From positions 25,129 to 89,128 of the forward strand of contig JAHRWA010000075.1 in assembly GCA_019090455.1 (NCBI GenBank): a DNA stretch of 64,000 nucleotides. Direction: 5' to 3'. Made by a program: the position numbers and the translations under genes. Below are positions 8,278-15,414 of this stretch, one piece after another. Positions within the stretch are counted from its first letter, which is position 1, and each line of letters opens with the position of its first letter. The notes beneath the pieces are model-generated. The model was not told the DNA's origin, did no database searches, and was given only the letters and a program-made list of their open reading frames with translations. Source of the stretch: Pseudomonadales bacterium (GTDB lineage: Bacteria; Pseudomonadota; Gammaproteobacteria; Pseudomonadales; DC-out160).

Positions 8278-8727
8278 ATGCAATTTATCAACACTAATTC
8301 CCGTAGAATAAAATGGCTCCTAATTTTCACTGTCAGTGTTTTTCTAACAACACCGCTGGTCGGGGTTGCAGATATTGCAATGATAGTCCACAAGGACAGC
8401 AGTTTGAGCGATGTAAGAATTAAGGATGTGAAACTACTCTATCTAGGTAAACGAAAAAAGATAGGGGGTATAAGAACTATCCCAGTGTCGTTACCGAATC
8501 TATCGCAAGCGGCGAAACAATTCTCCACGCTTGTTTTATCCAAGACCCCGAAACAATTGAAGGCGTATTGGACAGGGCTGGTATTTACCGGTAAGGGAGC
8601 CCCCCCTCCTGTGCTCGATAGCCCACAAGCAATAAAGCAATGGATAGTTGAAAACCCAGAAGGCATGGCTTTTATCGACTCGAATGATGTTGATGATTCC
8701 GTTAGTGTGGCAGCGACATATAAATAA
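8278..8727 (+). CDS. Small PstS-like periplasmic protein, module 1
   Basis: This is a 149-residue protein with a signal peptide (core about residues 13-31). The mature part has DIAMIVHKDSSLSDV, LLYLGKRKKIGG, LKAYWTGLVFTGKGAPPP and GMAFIDSND. These are hallmarks of the short phosphate-ABC-transporter substrate-binding-like family (PBP type 2 fold, about 140 residues, shorter than true PstS). No ABC permease or ATPase is nearby, so a transport role with Pst is unlikely. GAGG 6 nt before the ATG supports the start. The protein is homologous to the product of 50158-50577 (shared LYLGK.KKIGG and FTGKGAP), and both follow a porin-like gene. A periplasmic partner of the porin is the simplest reading. 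Confidence 0.75.
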   Translation: MQFINTNSRRIKWLLIFTVSVFLTTPLVGVADIAMIVHKDSSLSDVRIKDVKLLYLGKRKKIGGIRTIPVSLPNLSQAAKQFSTLVLSKTPKQLKAYWTGLVFTGKGAPPPVLDSPQAIKQWIVENPEGMAFIDSNDVDDSVSVAATYK

Positions 8728-9412
8728 CGTAGATAAAAATATTGAAATTTACGTGCGTAATTTAGGATGGGATTAATGTCAGAGATTATAGTTGTTAATT
8801 ATAATCGCTGATGATCGGGGTCGAAATATCCCCCCAAAAAAATAAATATAATAGTAACAAATATTTCAGTTAAATATTAAAATATCCTATCGCTTCTAAT
8901 TTTTGGCACGTTACTTTTTGGTTGAGGTAACTTTCATGTTTCCCAATAAAGGCTATAGCCAGCTTCGACCACTCTAAAACTCCCATCTAAAAACCTCCTG
9001 CAAGTGATTCAAGTCTATCAGAAGTCGAATTCGGCCGGTTAATCACTCCCGTTGCTATCCGTTAGATGCTGAGCCATTCGCTGTCTTGTCATGGTGTACT
9101 TGCCATGGACCATCTCGGTAGGATTTAGATGAGTTGTGAAAATAATTAAATAGGGTCTAAGGATGTAGCGTTGGTTTATTTTTTTATCATATCTCAGTTA
9201 CCTTGTTCATGGTGGCAGTATTCTGTACCGTACAGTCAACGATGCTCCAAAACAATAGCTATCTGAAAATGGAAACAGGGTAATGCTAGTAAAGACAGAA
9301 GAATTCGGTGGTATTCACAGGCGAGTGTGTTTGTGGAGAAACCGAATATTAAATTGATGGTAAGCTTGGCCATTTCAAGTGAGTATCCAGTTTTAACTGA
9401 GGATAATTTCCA
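8728..9412. other. Intergenic region without a recognisable gene
   Basis: About 685 bp contain no convincing frame. A 7-bp hairpin (GATTATA at 8784-8790 with TATAATC at 8800-8806) lacks a T-run and is a weak terminator candidate for the preceding pair. The rest is AT-rich. The AGGA before 9413 is the ribosome-binding site of the next gene. Confidence 0.35.
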
Positions 9413-9763
9413 ATGCAACAAGAAGTAGATGATTTTATCGCGATGAATACCAAGGGCATGGTCCTGGAGTTGTGTGAGAAGTATTACGATACTGATGTAC
9501 TTTTACTCAACAATGGCGTTGTCTTCGCACAATCTATGAGAGAGTCTTATGACAAGCAAAAAGGGTTTGTCGCTGCGGTAAAAGATTTCGATGTCCAGCT
9601 TGTGTCGTCTGAAATTCAGGATAATATCGTAGCATTGATCTTTCGTTATAAGATGACAGGGTATGATTCATCAATTAATGAATTTACAGGCAAGCATATT
9701 CAAACTTGGAAAAATGGGAAAATTGTACAAGAAGAGTATCTATCCATTGACTCAACAGGATAA
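9413..9763 (+). CDS. NTF2-like/SnoaL-like domain protein
   Basis: This is a 116-residue soluble protein with no signal peptide. The pattern is that of the NTF2-like superfamily. An N-terminal helix (MQQEVDDFIAMNTKGMVLEL) leads into YYDTDVLLLNNG. A second helix follows (MRESYDKQKGFVAAVKDF), then strands (DVQLVSSEIQDNIVALIFRY, IQTWKNGKIVQEEYLS). The closing strand with WKNGKIVQEEY is typical of SnoaL-like ester-cyclase or ketosteroid-isomerase relatives. AGGA 9 nt upstream supports the ATG. The fold call is fairly safe, but the substrate is unknown. The downstream frame appears to be a degraded fragment, so this is probably part of a mosaic accessory patch. Confidence 0.6.
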   Translation: MQQEVDDFIAMNTKGMVLELCEKYYDTDVLLLNNGVVFAQSMRESYDKQKGFVAAVKDFDVQLVSSEIQDNIVALIFRYKMTGYDSSINEFTGKHIQTWKNGKIVQEEYLSIDSTG

Positions 9764-9995
9764 GTCGATCAAGAGTTGCTTACAAAGTACCTCGGTACGG
9801 TCCATTACAATCGCTTTTTTCCGGTTTTATTTTTTACTGATACTTAGCGCTTGTGCATTTGTGCCACCAAAATTTGTAACGACGCTGAGATTGTATCCGG
9901 AGAAAGGAATCGGCGTTATCGTTTTTTCTAATAGCACCTATTTAGGACGTTCAATGGAATATGATATTGTAAATTTGGTTGGGGCAGTAAAGTGA
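9764..9995 (+). pseudogene. Mosaic remnant: lipoprotein-like segment joined to a beta-lactamase-family C-terminal fragment
   Basis: The open frame running through this stretch has no plausible start of its own: the only ATG in frame is at 9663, deep inside the previous gene. Its product contains a hydrophobic segment with a lipobox-like LSAC. From 9873 it reads TLRLYPEKGIGVIVFSN, which resembles the closing strand of serine beta-lactamase/penicillin-binding-protein-like hydrolases (usual pattern: LYPE-x-G-x-G-V-V-V-x-x-N). The catalytic SxxK and YxN parts are absent. The frame ends in a GTGA overlap with the next gene. I read it as a decayed gene fragment. A small functional protein cannot be excluded. 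Confidence 0.35.
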
Positions 9996-10363
9996 AGCTT
10001 AGCAAAATAACACCCATTTTAAGAAGCTTTGACGAATCCAAAGCAAAAGAATTCTATTTGGAATTTTTGGAATTCAATCTGGATTGGGAGCATCGATTTA
10101 AAGAAGACCTTCCTCTCTATATGCAGATTTCAAAAGAAGATTGTGTTTTGCATATTTCGGAACATCACGGAGACTGTAGTCCTGGTGCAGCCATTAGAAT
10201 TGGGACTGATGATTTAGAAGAGTATCATCAGAGACTCTTGGAAAAAAAATATCAATACGCGAGGCCGGCGATTCAAGATATGCCTTGGGGAGGTAAGGAT
10301 ATGGTTATTAGCGACCCCTTTGGCAACAGAATCATTTTTACTGGCGCGATTAATGAAAGGTAA
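9992..10363 (+). CDS. VOC/glyoxalase-superfamily protein, bleomycin-resistance-like
   Basis: This is a 123-residue protein of one VOC domain. The N-terminus KITPILRSFDESKAKEFYLE, the middle SKEDCVLHISEHHGDCSPGA and the end ISDPFGNRIIFTG match the glyoxalase superfamily proteins related to bleomycin-resistance proteins, which bind ligands without necessarily catalysing a reaction. The start is GTG at 9992, overlapping the previous stop (GTGA), and the encoded N-terminus agrees with the family. A second VOC gene follows after 7 nt. The ligand is unknown; an antibiotic-binding or stress role is conceivable. Confidence 0.75.
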   Translation: MKLSKITPILRSFDESKAKEFYLEFLEFNLDWEHRFKEDLPLYMQISKEDCVLHISEHHGDCSPGAAIRIGTDDLEEYHQRLLEKKYQYARPAIQDMPWGGKDMVISDPFGNRIIFTGAINER

Positions 10364-10370
10364 ATTTATA

Positions 10371-10724
10371 ATGCGAGCTAGTCCTGGGTTTAATATTGTC
10401 GATATGGTTACCACCATTGAATGGTACGAACATTTTCTAGGCTTCGAATGCACCTTTTGCGTTCCGGGCGAGTCTATTCCACCTTATGCCATTGTCGAAA
10501 AAGATAACATCTGCATTCATTTGTCATTCGATCGAACCAACTCCCTAGCCGGTACGGGGTTCTGTTACATCGAAACTGAGAATATTGACGAGTTGTACGA
10601 AACACTCAATGAAGCTGGCGTCATATTTGTTCGGGAAATAGAAAACAGCTCTTATGGAATGAGGGATTTTGTAATCAAGGACTACGAAGGAAATAAAATC
10701 AACTTCAGTATGTCCCAAACATAA
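10371..10724 (+). CDS. VOC/glyoxalase-superfamily protein, second copy
   Basis: This is a 117-residue single-domain VOC protein. I start it at the ATG at 10371 because AAAGG lies about 9 nt upstream and the encoded sequence ASPGFNIVDMVTTIEWYEHF begins exactly where VOC domains begin. The longer frame from 10320 overlaps the upstream VOC gene. Motifs include IHLSFDR, IETENIDELYETLNEAGV and VIKDYEGNKINF. It is only distantly similar to the preceding VOC protein, so the pair is more likely a functional grouping than a fresh duplication. The ligand is unknown. Confidence 0.75.
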   Translation: MRASPGFNIVDMVTTIEWYEHFLGFECTFCVPGESIPPYAIVEKDNICIHLSFDRTNSLAGTGFCYIETENIDELYETLNEAGVIFVREIENSSYGMRDFVIKDYEGNKINFSMSQT

Positions 10725-10781
10725 CCCGCACTAAGCAAATTGGCGACTGCGCAAAACGTTATTGCCCTTAAGTATTAACAT

Positions 10782-11486
10782 ATGAAAATATTTATCGCTG
10801 TCTTTATTAGCCTTTTGAGTGCAACGGCTCATTCTTCCTGTGTTGTTTTGTTGCATGGCCTCGCCAGGACGGAGAGCTCAATGGTAAAAATGGAAATTAG
10901 GTTATCTGCTGAAGGGTACCAGCCAGTTAATCTAGGTTATCCATCACGAGACTACGGCATTGAAATTCTGGCAGAGAAAGCAATTAGTCCCGCGCTTAAG
11001 AAATGCGGAGGCTCAAAAGAGATCAACTTCGTCACTCACTCTTTGGGCGGCATACTTGTTCGTCAATACCTATCCACCCATGAGATTCCAAATTTGAAAT
11101 ATGTAGTGATGCTCGGTCCACCCAACAAAGGGAGTGAAGTGGTGGATAAGTTACAGGATGTACCAGGGTTCCACTTTATAAATGGAGATGCCGGTTTGCA
11201 GCTAGGTACGGGTGAGTTCAGTTTACCTAATAAATTAGGCGCTCCTAAATTTAACGTTGGTATAATAGCGGGGAACCAAAGTATCAACTGGGTTTTGTCA
11301 TCTCTAATACCCGGTAGAGATGACGGAAAAGTATCGATTGAGAGAACTAAACTCGAAGGAATGAACGATCACATTGAAATTTCTACAACTCATCCTTTTA
11401 TGATGAAAAATAAAAACGTAATTTCTCAAGTTATTTACTATCTAAAAAACGGTGAATTTGAGCGTACTGTTAAAAATAACAATTGA
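10782..11486 (+). CDS. Secreted triacylglycerol-lipase-like alpha/beta hydrolase
   Basis: This is a 234-residue protein with a signal peptide (MKIFIAVFISLLSATAHS). The mature part starts with VVLLHGLARTESSM (oxyanion-hole HGL motif). The nucleophile elbow is FVTHSLGGILVR, a T-H-S-L-G variant of G-x-S-x-G. A conserved LGPPNKGSEV follows, and the candidate catalytic His is in HIEISTTHPFM near the end. These features match the small lipase/acyltransferase-like family found in many gammaproteobacteria. No strong ribosome-binding site precedes the ATG, but the signal peptide supports the start. It is a single gene downstream of the VOC pair, probably acting in the periplasm. Confidence 0.75.
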   Translation: MKIFIAVFISLLSATAHSSCVVLLHGLARTESSMVKMEIRLSAEGYQPVNLGYPSRDYGIEILAEKAISPALKKCGGSKEINFVTHSLGGILVRQYLSTHEIPNLKYVVMLGPPNKGSEVVDKLQDVPGFHFINGDAGLQLGTGEFSLPNKLGAPKFNVGIIAGNQSINWVLSSLIPGRDDGKVSIERTKLEGMNDHIEISTTHPFMMKNKNVISQVIYYLKNGEFERTVKNNN

Positions 11487-11686
11487 AACAAGGAGGACGC
11501 TGAACTTCACTCGATATCACATTTATTTGTTAGAGTAGCCCCATTTTTATAACCGAACGTACAGTATACAAATCATTTCCCTCCCTCTTTTGCTTATTTT
11601 CTTAAATAAACCGCCAACTATACGATTAAAGTGTGATCAAGTTCCGTCAACTTGTCTATCATTGACGTATAGAGAGGGAGATTTAT

Positions 11687-13198
11687 ATGGGTTCTGCATT
11701 ATCGATTGAACAAACACAAGCTCAAAAGTTGCCAGATCATCCTTCGCTTAAGAATTGGGTCAGCTGCCTAAGCAAAGAAGATTTACCTTTATTCGACCAT
11801 ACCGCTAGGCGCATCGCTGAGATCGCTGACGCGGATCATAGTACCTCTTCAGCGGCCAATATCGCGGAGATCATCCTTAGCGATACGGTGATGACTGCCC
11901 GAGTATTGAGAACCGCCAACGCCGCCTACTACAATCCGAGCAATCAGAGTATTCATACCGTAAGTAAAGCCATTGTTGTGCTTGGCTTTAATACGGTAAG
12001 GAATATATCCCTCAGCATCAGCATGATTGATACCGTACTCTCTGGTGTACAACATGAAAGAGCCCAAGAAGAATTGGTCCGCTCATTTCACGCTGCTATA
12101 CAGGCGAAAGAAATTGCGAGGGCTCAGGGTAAGATCGATGTAGAAGAGATTTTCATTGCCGCGTTATTGCATCGGGTTGGTCATATGCTCTTTTGGTGTT
12201 TCCCATATGGGCATGCCGCCCAACTCGATAAAGCGTACCGTAAAACCGACGATGAATGTAAAGCTGAAACCACAGTATTAGGTTTCAGTTTAAAAGCGTT
12301 AACCCATACACTCACCGAACATTGGCATCTAAGCCCCATACTGGATACAGCCTTAAAAATCGGTTTCAACAAGAATGATGAGAAAGGTGAGCATCGCCAA
12401 AAAATAGACTGCGTTGAATTGGGCTACGAAGTTGCCATTGCTTCCAAAGCGGGATGGGATGAACCTATTACCCAAGAAAAGATCGTTGATATTGCCGCTT
12501 TTTTGAAAGCGGATACGTCCGATGCAACTGAAATAGTGTTTAACAGCGCGAAGAAAGCCACGAGAGCCTTGGCTGACCTAGGTTTGAATTCCGCCCTGAA
12601 TTTGATTTCAGCTCCGCCTCAGCCAAATGAATTGATGGAGGAGAATGCAGAAGTTGAAGTTGAAGTTGAAATTAACCCTCAATATGCTTTACAGCTTTCT
12701 ATTTTGAGAGACCTTTGTCTGATGTTAGGTGAGCAGTTTGACCTAAACACCTTACTGGCAACAGTCATGGAAGGAATACATCGCTCTCTTAATATGCAAC
12801 ATACTGTATTTGCCCTGGCCGGCCCCAAAAAAATTCAAGCGAAGCACATCATAGGGAAAAATCGGGACGTCATGCTCAGACGTTTTAACTTTGGATCAAG
12901 GCATACTAAATTGGATATATTTAATTATGTAATGCAGACCAACAAACCTTTGTGGATATCCGAAAATAACCGAGACGAGTATTCCGATCGAATAACACCG
13001 GAAATTCTAAAGTGTATTGGGAGAACCGATTTTTTTGTTATGCCAATACGCGTCGGGGGAGTACCCAAAGGCATCCTCTATACTGACCGAAATAGAAATA
13101 CTCAATCAATCAATGAACAAGACTTTCAGACTTTTATTCACTTCTGCGAGCACGTTAATATTGGCTTTAAAATATTAAGTCAGCGAAAAAATATATAG
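11687..13198 (+). CDS. HDOD-domain signalling protein with C-terminal GAF-like domain
   Basis: This is a 503-residue soluble protein. Residues about 15-230 form an HDOD domain, with LPLFDHTARRIAEI, ILSDTVMTARVLRTANAAYY, IHTVSKAIVVLGFNTVRNI and AALLHRVGHMLFW. A charged EVEVEVEIN linker follows near residue 325. The C-terminal part (LCLMLGEQFDLNTLLATVME, MQHTVFALAG, GVPKGILYTDRN, FIHFCEHVNIGF) is GAF-like. HDOD proteins lack enzymatic HD residues and act as scaffolds in motility, quorum-sensing and c-di-GMP circuits. GGGAG 7 nt before the ATG supports the start. It is monocistronic, so the partner is unknown. A weak inverted repeat (TAGAACC/GGTTCTA) begins at its stop codon. Confidence 0.85.
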   Translation: MGSALSIEQTQAQKLPDHPSLKNWVSCLSKEDLPLFDHTARRIAEIADADHSTSSAANIAEIILSDTVMTARVLRTANAAYYNPSNQSIHTVSKAIVVLGFNTVRNISLSISMIDTVLSGVQHERAQEELVRSFHAAIQAKEIARAQGKIDVEEIFIAALLHRVGHMLFWCFPYGHAAQLDKAYRKTDDECKAETTVLGFSLKALTHTLTEHWHLSPILDTALKIGFNKNDEKGEHRQKIDCVELGYEVAIASKAGWDEPITQEKIVDIAAFLKADTSDATEIVFNSAKKATRALADLGLNSALNLISAPPQPNELMEENAEVEVEVEINPQYALQLSILRDLCLMLGEQFDLNTLLATVMEGIHRSLNMQHTVFALAGPKKIQAKHIIGKNRDVMLRRFNFGSRHTKLDIFNYVMQTNKPLWISENNRDEYSDRITPEILKCIGRTDFFVMPIRVGGVPKGILYTDRNRNTQSINEQDFQTFIHFCEHVNIGFKILSQRKNI

Positions 13199-13267
13199 AA
13201 CCCTATCCGGTTCTACGATAAATTCCAGCAACATCGCGTTTGTAAAATAATAATTATTTTGAAAAAC

Positions 13268-13960
13268 CTAAAGCACCGGAATATCCGGTCGCATCCCACG
13301 TTTAATGATTTTGTAGGTGGAGCGATCTTTATCCGCTAAAGCCGCAGCTAACTTCAACGCCTCTTGCTGTAACGTTTCTAGCGGATAAATATAATCCACC
13401 ACATTTTGCTCACAGCACTCTTTGCCTGTCAGAGCAATTCCCGTCAGTGCCATATTTTTTAGCGTGTGTTTATTTGAGATTAAATTAATGACTTTTATCA
13501 TCACTTTGGTGAAGGGTATATTGATATTGACCTCCGGCAAACAAAAGCGTCCTCTATCGGATCTCATGACACGAAAATCACAAGCTGCTGCTAAGATTGC
13601 GCCTCCCGCATAAGCATTTCCATTGAGGCATGCCACGGTGGGGGCATTCAAAAGGGCCAATCGAGACAACAGTTTTTCTAACGTTTTGACAAAGTCACTA
13701 GCTGCATCTGGCGCCAGCTTGGTAAACCAAGATAACTTAATGCCGTTGCACCATGTTTTCGGATCTTCGCAAGTGATGAGCAATGCCGTGTTACCTTGAT
13801 AGGATTCCACTTCATCCAAAACAGCCAGATACTCATTTACCACATCTAAGGTGAATGTATTTTCATTTTCGTTATCCGTTAAAGTCAATACATGCATATT
13901 CCCTTCTCTTTTGAGGTTCATGCTCCGAAGATTATTTGTCATAACATTATTTTTACTCAT
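13268..13960 (-). CDS. Enoyl-CoA hydratase/isomerase-family protein
   Basis: This is a 230-residue crotonase-fold protein, shorter than typical enoyl-CoA hydratases (about 260). The region WCNGIKLSWF corresponds to the acyl-CoA binding/oxyanion strand, and NGNAYAGGAILAAACDFRVM to the second oxyanion loop. The usual hydratase Glu pair is not obvious, and the length and LPEVNINIPFTKVM resemble delta3-delta2-enoyl-CoA isomerases. An isomerase in unsaturated fatty-acid oxidation is therefore my first guess. GGAG 7 nt before the ATG supports the start. It stands alone, converging on the HDOD gene. Confidence 0.75.
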   Translation of the reverse strand: MSKNNVMTNNLRSMNLKREGNMHVLTLTDNENENTFTLDVVNEYLAVLDEVESYQGNTALLITCEDPKTWCNGIKLSWFTKLAPDAASDFVKTLEKLLSRLALLNAPTVACLNGNAYAGGAILAAACDFRVMRSDRGRFCLPEVNINIPFTKVMIKVINLISNKHTLKNMALTGIALTGKECCEQNVVDYIYPLETLQQEALKLAAALADKDRSTYKIIKRGMRPDIPVL

Positions 13961-14542
13961 TACAGGCTCCGATAAAATGACGACCCCAAATATAACACTA
14001 AATTTTATAAGTGATAGTGAGATGGTCTAGCAATGGAGACAATAGAATTCAAGAAGCAGCTCATATAAAAATTTGTTATTAGTGAAGCGGAACTGCTGGG
14101 GTGGGAAGAATTGGCTCCCAAGAGAAACAGAGATTTCATATAAGGTGAGACTCAAGATCCGTGCAAAGCGTTTTCGACTAAAAAATGAGATTAGAATGCT
14201 TGCCCATCAAAAGCTGATTATTGAGTGGACCCTGAAGCCGCTTACTTGACGGCAGGGTTTTGCCCGTTAAGGGCAGGTTCGTACTGTGAATTAAACGGCA
14301 TCAAGTGTAGCGAGTTAGCTGCATGATTTTTCAAATATCTATTTTTTCATTGGTCGGTGGTGCGCTTACTTATTGAATCCGAGCATGGGACACAGCAGTG
14401 AAGTAATGACAATTGTACCAGTCGGGGCATGAAATCGAATACGCGGAAACGTGGGTAAACCTGGTTATTCGTGGAGAAATATTATGTCGGGATTTTCTAG
14501 CTTAAGAAATAAAACTCTAGATTATTGAATAGTAAAAGGAAT
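13961..14542. other. Intergenic region with no recognised gene
   Basis: About 580 bp separate the hydratase gene and tRNA-Pro. All frames are broken by stops. A short hairpin (GCCC-GTTAA-GGGC near 14260) is visible without a T-run. It may contain decayed coding sequence, but I could not match it to any family by eye. Confidence 0.35.
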
Positions 14543-14619
14543 TGGTCGGGACGAGAGGATTTGAACCTCTGACCACCACACCCCCAGTGTGGTGCGCTAC
14601 CAAGCTGCGCTACGCCCCG
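14543..14619 (-). tRNA. tRNA-Pro (GGG)
   Basis: Read on the minus strand, a 77-nt cloverleaf can be folded completely: 7-bp acceptor stem (CGGGGCG/CGTCCCG), D arm with GCGC stems, anticodon stem CCACA/TGTGG with loop CTGGGGG (anticodon GGG), and T arm AGAGG-TTCGAAT-CCTCT. Discriminator A and a genomically encoded CCA end at 14543. It lies upstream of merR on the same strand reading direction, as in Pseudomonas-type pheST-ihfA regions. Confidence 0.95.
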
Positions 14620-14771
14620 AAACTTCAACCGTCCTTTAAGCTTGTGCTCTTAGACCATCAGCACAACTGATACTTAACCTACCAGTGAAGAGGCCAGGAT
14701 AATACCGGAATTGAATTTGATATGAAATGAAAAACTGTCATGATTTTGAATTTATAAGGATTAAATTCAAC

Positions 14772-15128
14772 CTACTCTTTTAGTACCACCAACACAGCTT
14801 CTAGCTCTAGAATCATTTGCTTTATTAGTTGATTCGACTTATTTAAATCTTCTTTACCAATATCCCCCTCCATGTTCTGTCTCGCCCCGCCAATGGTATA
14901 ACCTTGGTCGTAGAGCAAACTACGTATTTGGCGAATCATGATGACGTCTTGGCGCTGGTAGTAGCGGCGATTACCTCTACGTTTTACTGGCTTGAGTTGA
15001 GAGAATTCTTGCTCCCAATAACGAAGAACGTGGGGCTTTACTGCACACAATTCGCTGACTTCGCCAATGGTGAAATAGCGTTTCCCAGGAATAACAGGTA
15101 GTTCATCGTTATTGCTGAGTTCCGGCAT
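14772..15128 (-). CDS. MerR-family transcriptional regulator next to ihfA
   Basis: This is a 118-residue protein with an N-terminal MerR winged helix-turn-helix ([60 protein letters not shown]) and a short coiled C-terminal helix ([19 protein letters not shown]). It has no metal-binding cysteines of the MerR/CueR type. It is the small MerR-like regulator that commonly follows ihfA in Gammaproteobacteria. Its start overlaps the 3' end of ihfA by 20 nt, so translation is coupled. The target genes are unknown. Confidence 0.9.
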   Translation of the reverse strand: MPELSNNDELPVIPGKRYFTIGEVSELCAVKPHVLRYWEQEFSQLKPVKRRGNRRYYQRQDVIMIRQIRSLLYDQGYTIGGARQNMEGDIGKEDLNKSNQLIKQMILELEAVLVVLKE

Positions 15129-15411
15129 AAGCTTCCACTCGTTGTTTTAGCTTTTGCCCAGGCCTGAAAGTGACAACACGACGTGCAGTGATCGGTATCT
15201 CTTCACCCGTTTTAGGGTTCCGACCTGGCCGTTGGCTTTTATTTCTCAGGTCAAAATTACCGAAGCCTGATAGCTTAACGTGTTCGTTGTTTTCAAGCGA
15301 AGCACGAATCTCTTCAAAAAAGAGTTCTACCACTTCTTTTGCTTCTCGTTTATTTAAACCCAATTCCTGAAACAACTTTTCAGCTAAATCAGCTTTGGTG
15401 AGAGCGGTCAT
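15109..15411 (-). CDS. ihfA: Integration host factor subunit alpha
   Basis: This is a 100-residue DNABII protein, with [20 protein letters not shown], the body [20 protein letters not shown] and the beta-arm [18 protein letters not shown] containing the intercalating proline segment. The length matches IHF-alpha exactly. With IHF-beta (not in the window) it bends DNA at specific sites in replication, recombination and sigma-54 transcription. It starts 3 nt after the pheT stop, with GAGGG inside the pheT end as ribosome-binding site, so it is co-expressed with the synthetase genes, the conserved arrangement in Gammaproteobacteria. Confidence 0.97.
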   Translation of the reverse strand: MTALTKADLAEKLFQELGLNKREAKEVVELFFEEIRASLENNEHVKLSGFGNFDLRNKSQRPGRNPKTGEEIPITARRVVTFRPGQKLKQRVEAYAGTQQ

Positions 15412-15414
15412 ACG

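Noticed and set aside
9663..9872. The ATG at 9663 as the start of a 110-residue protein
   Set aside because: It lies in another frame of the NTF2-like gene, and the visible homology begins only near 9873, so it reads as a remnant.
13196..13215. The short inverted repeat after the HDOD gene as a terminator
   Set aside because: Only 7 bp and no T-run follow it.
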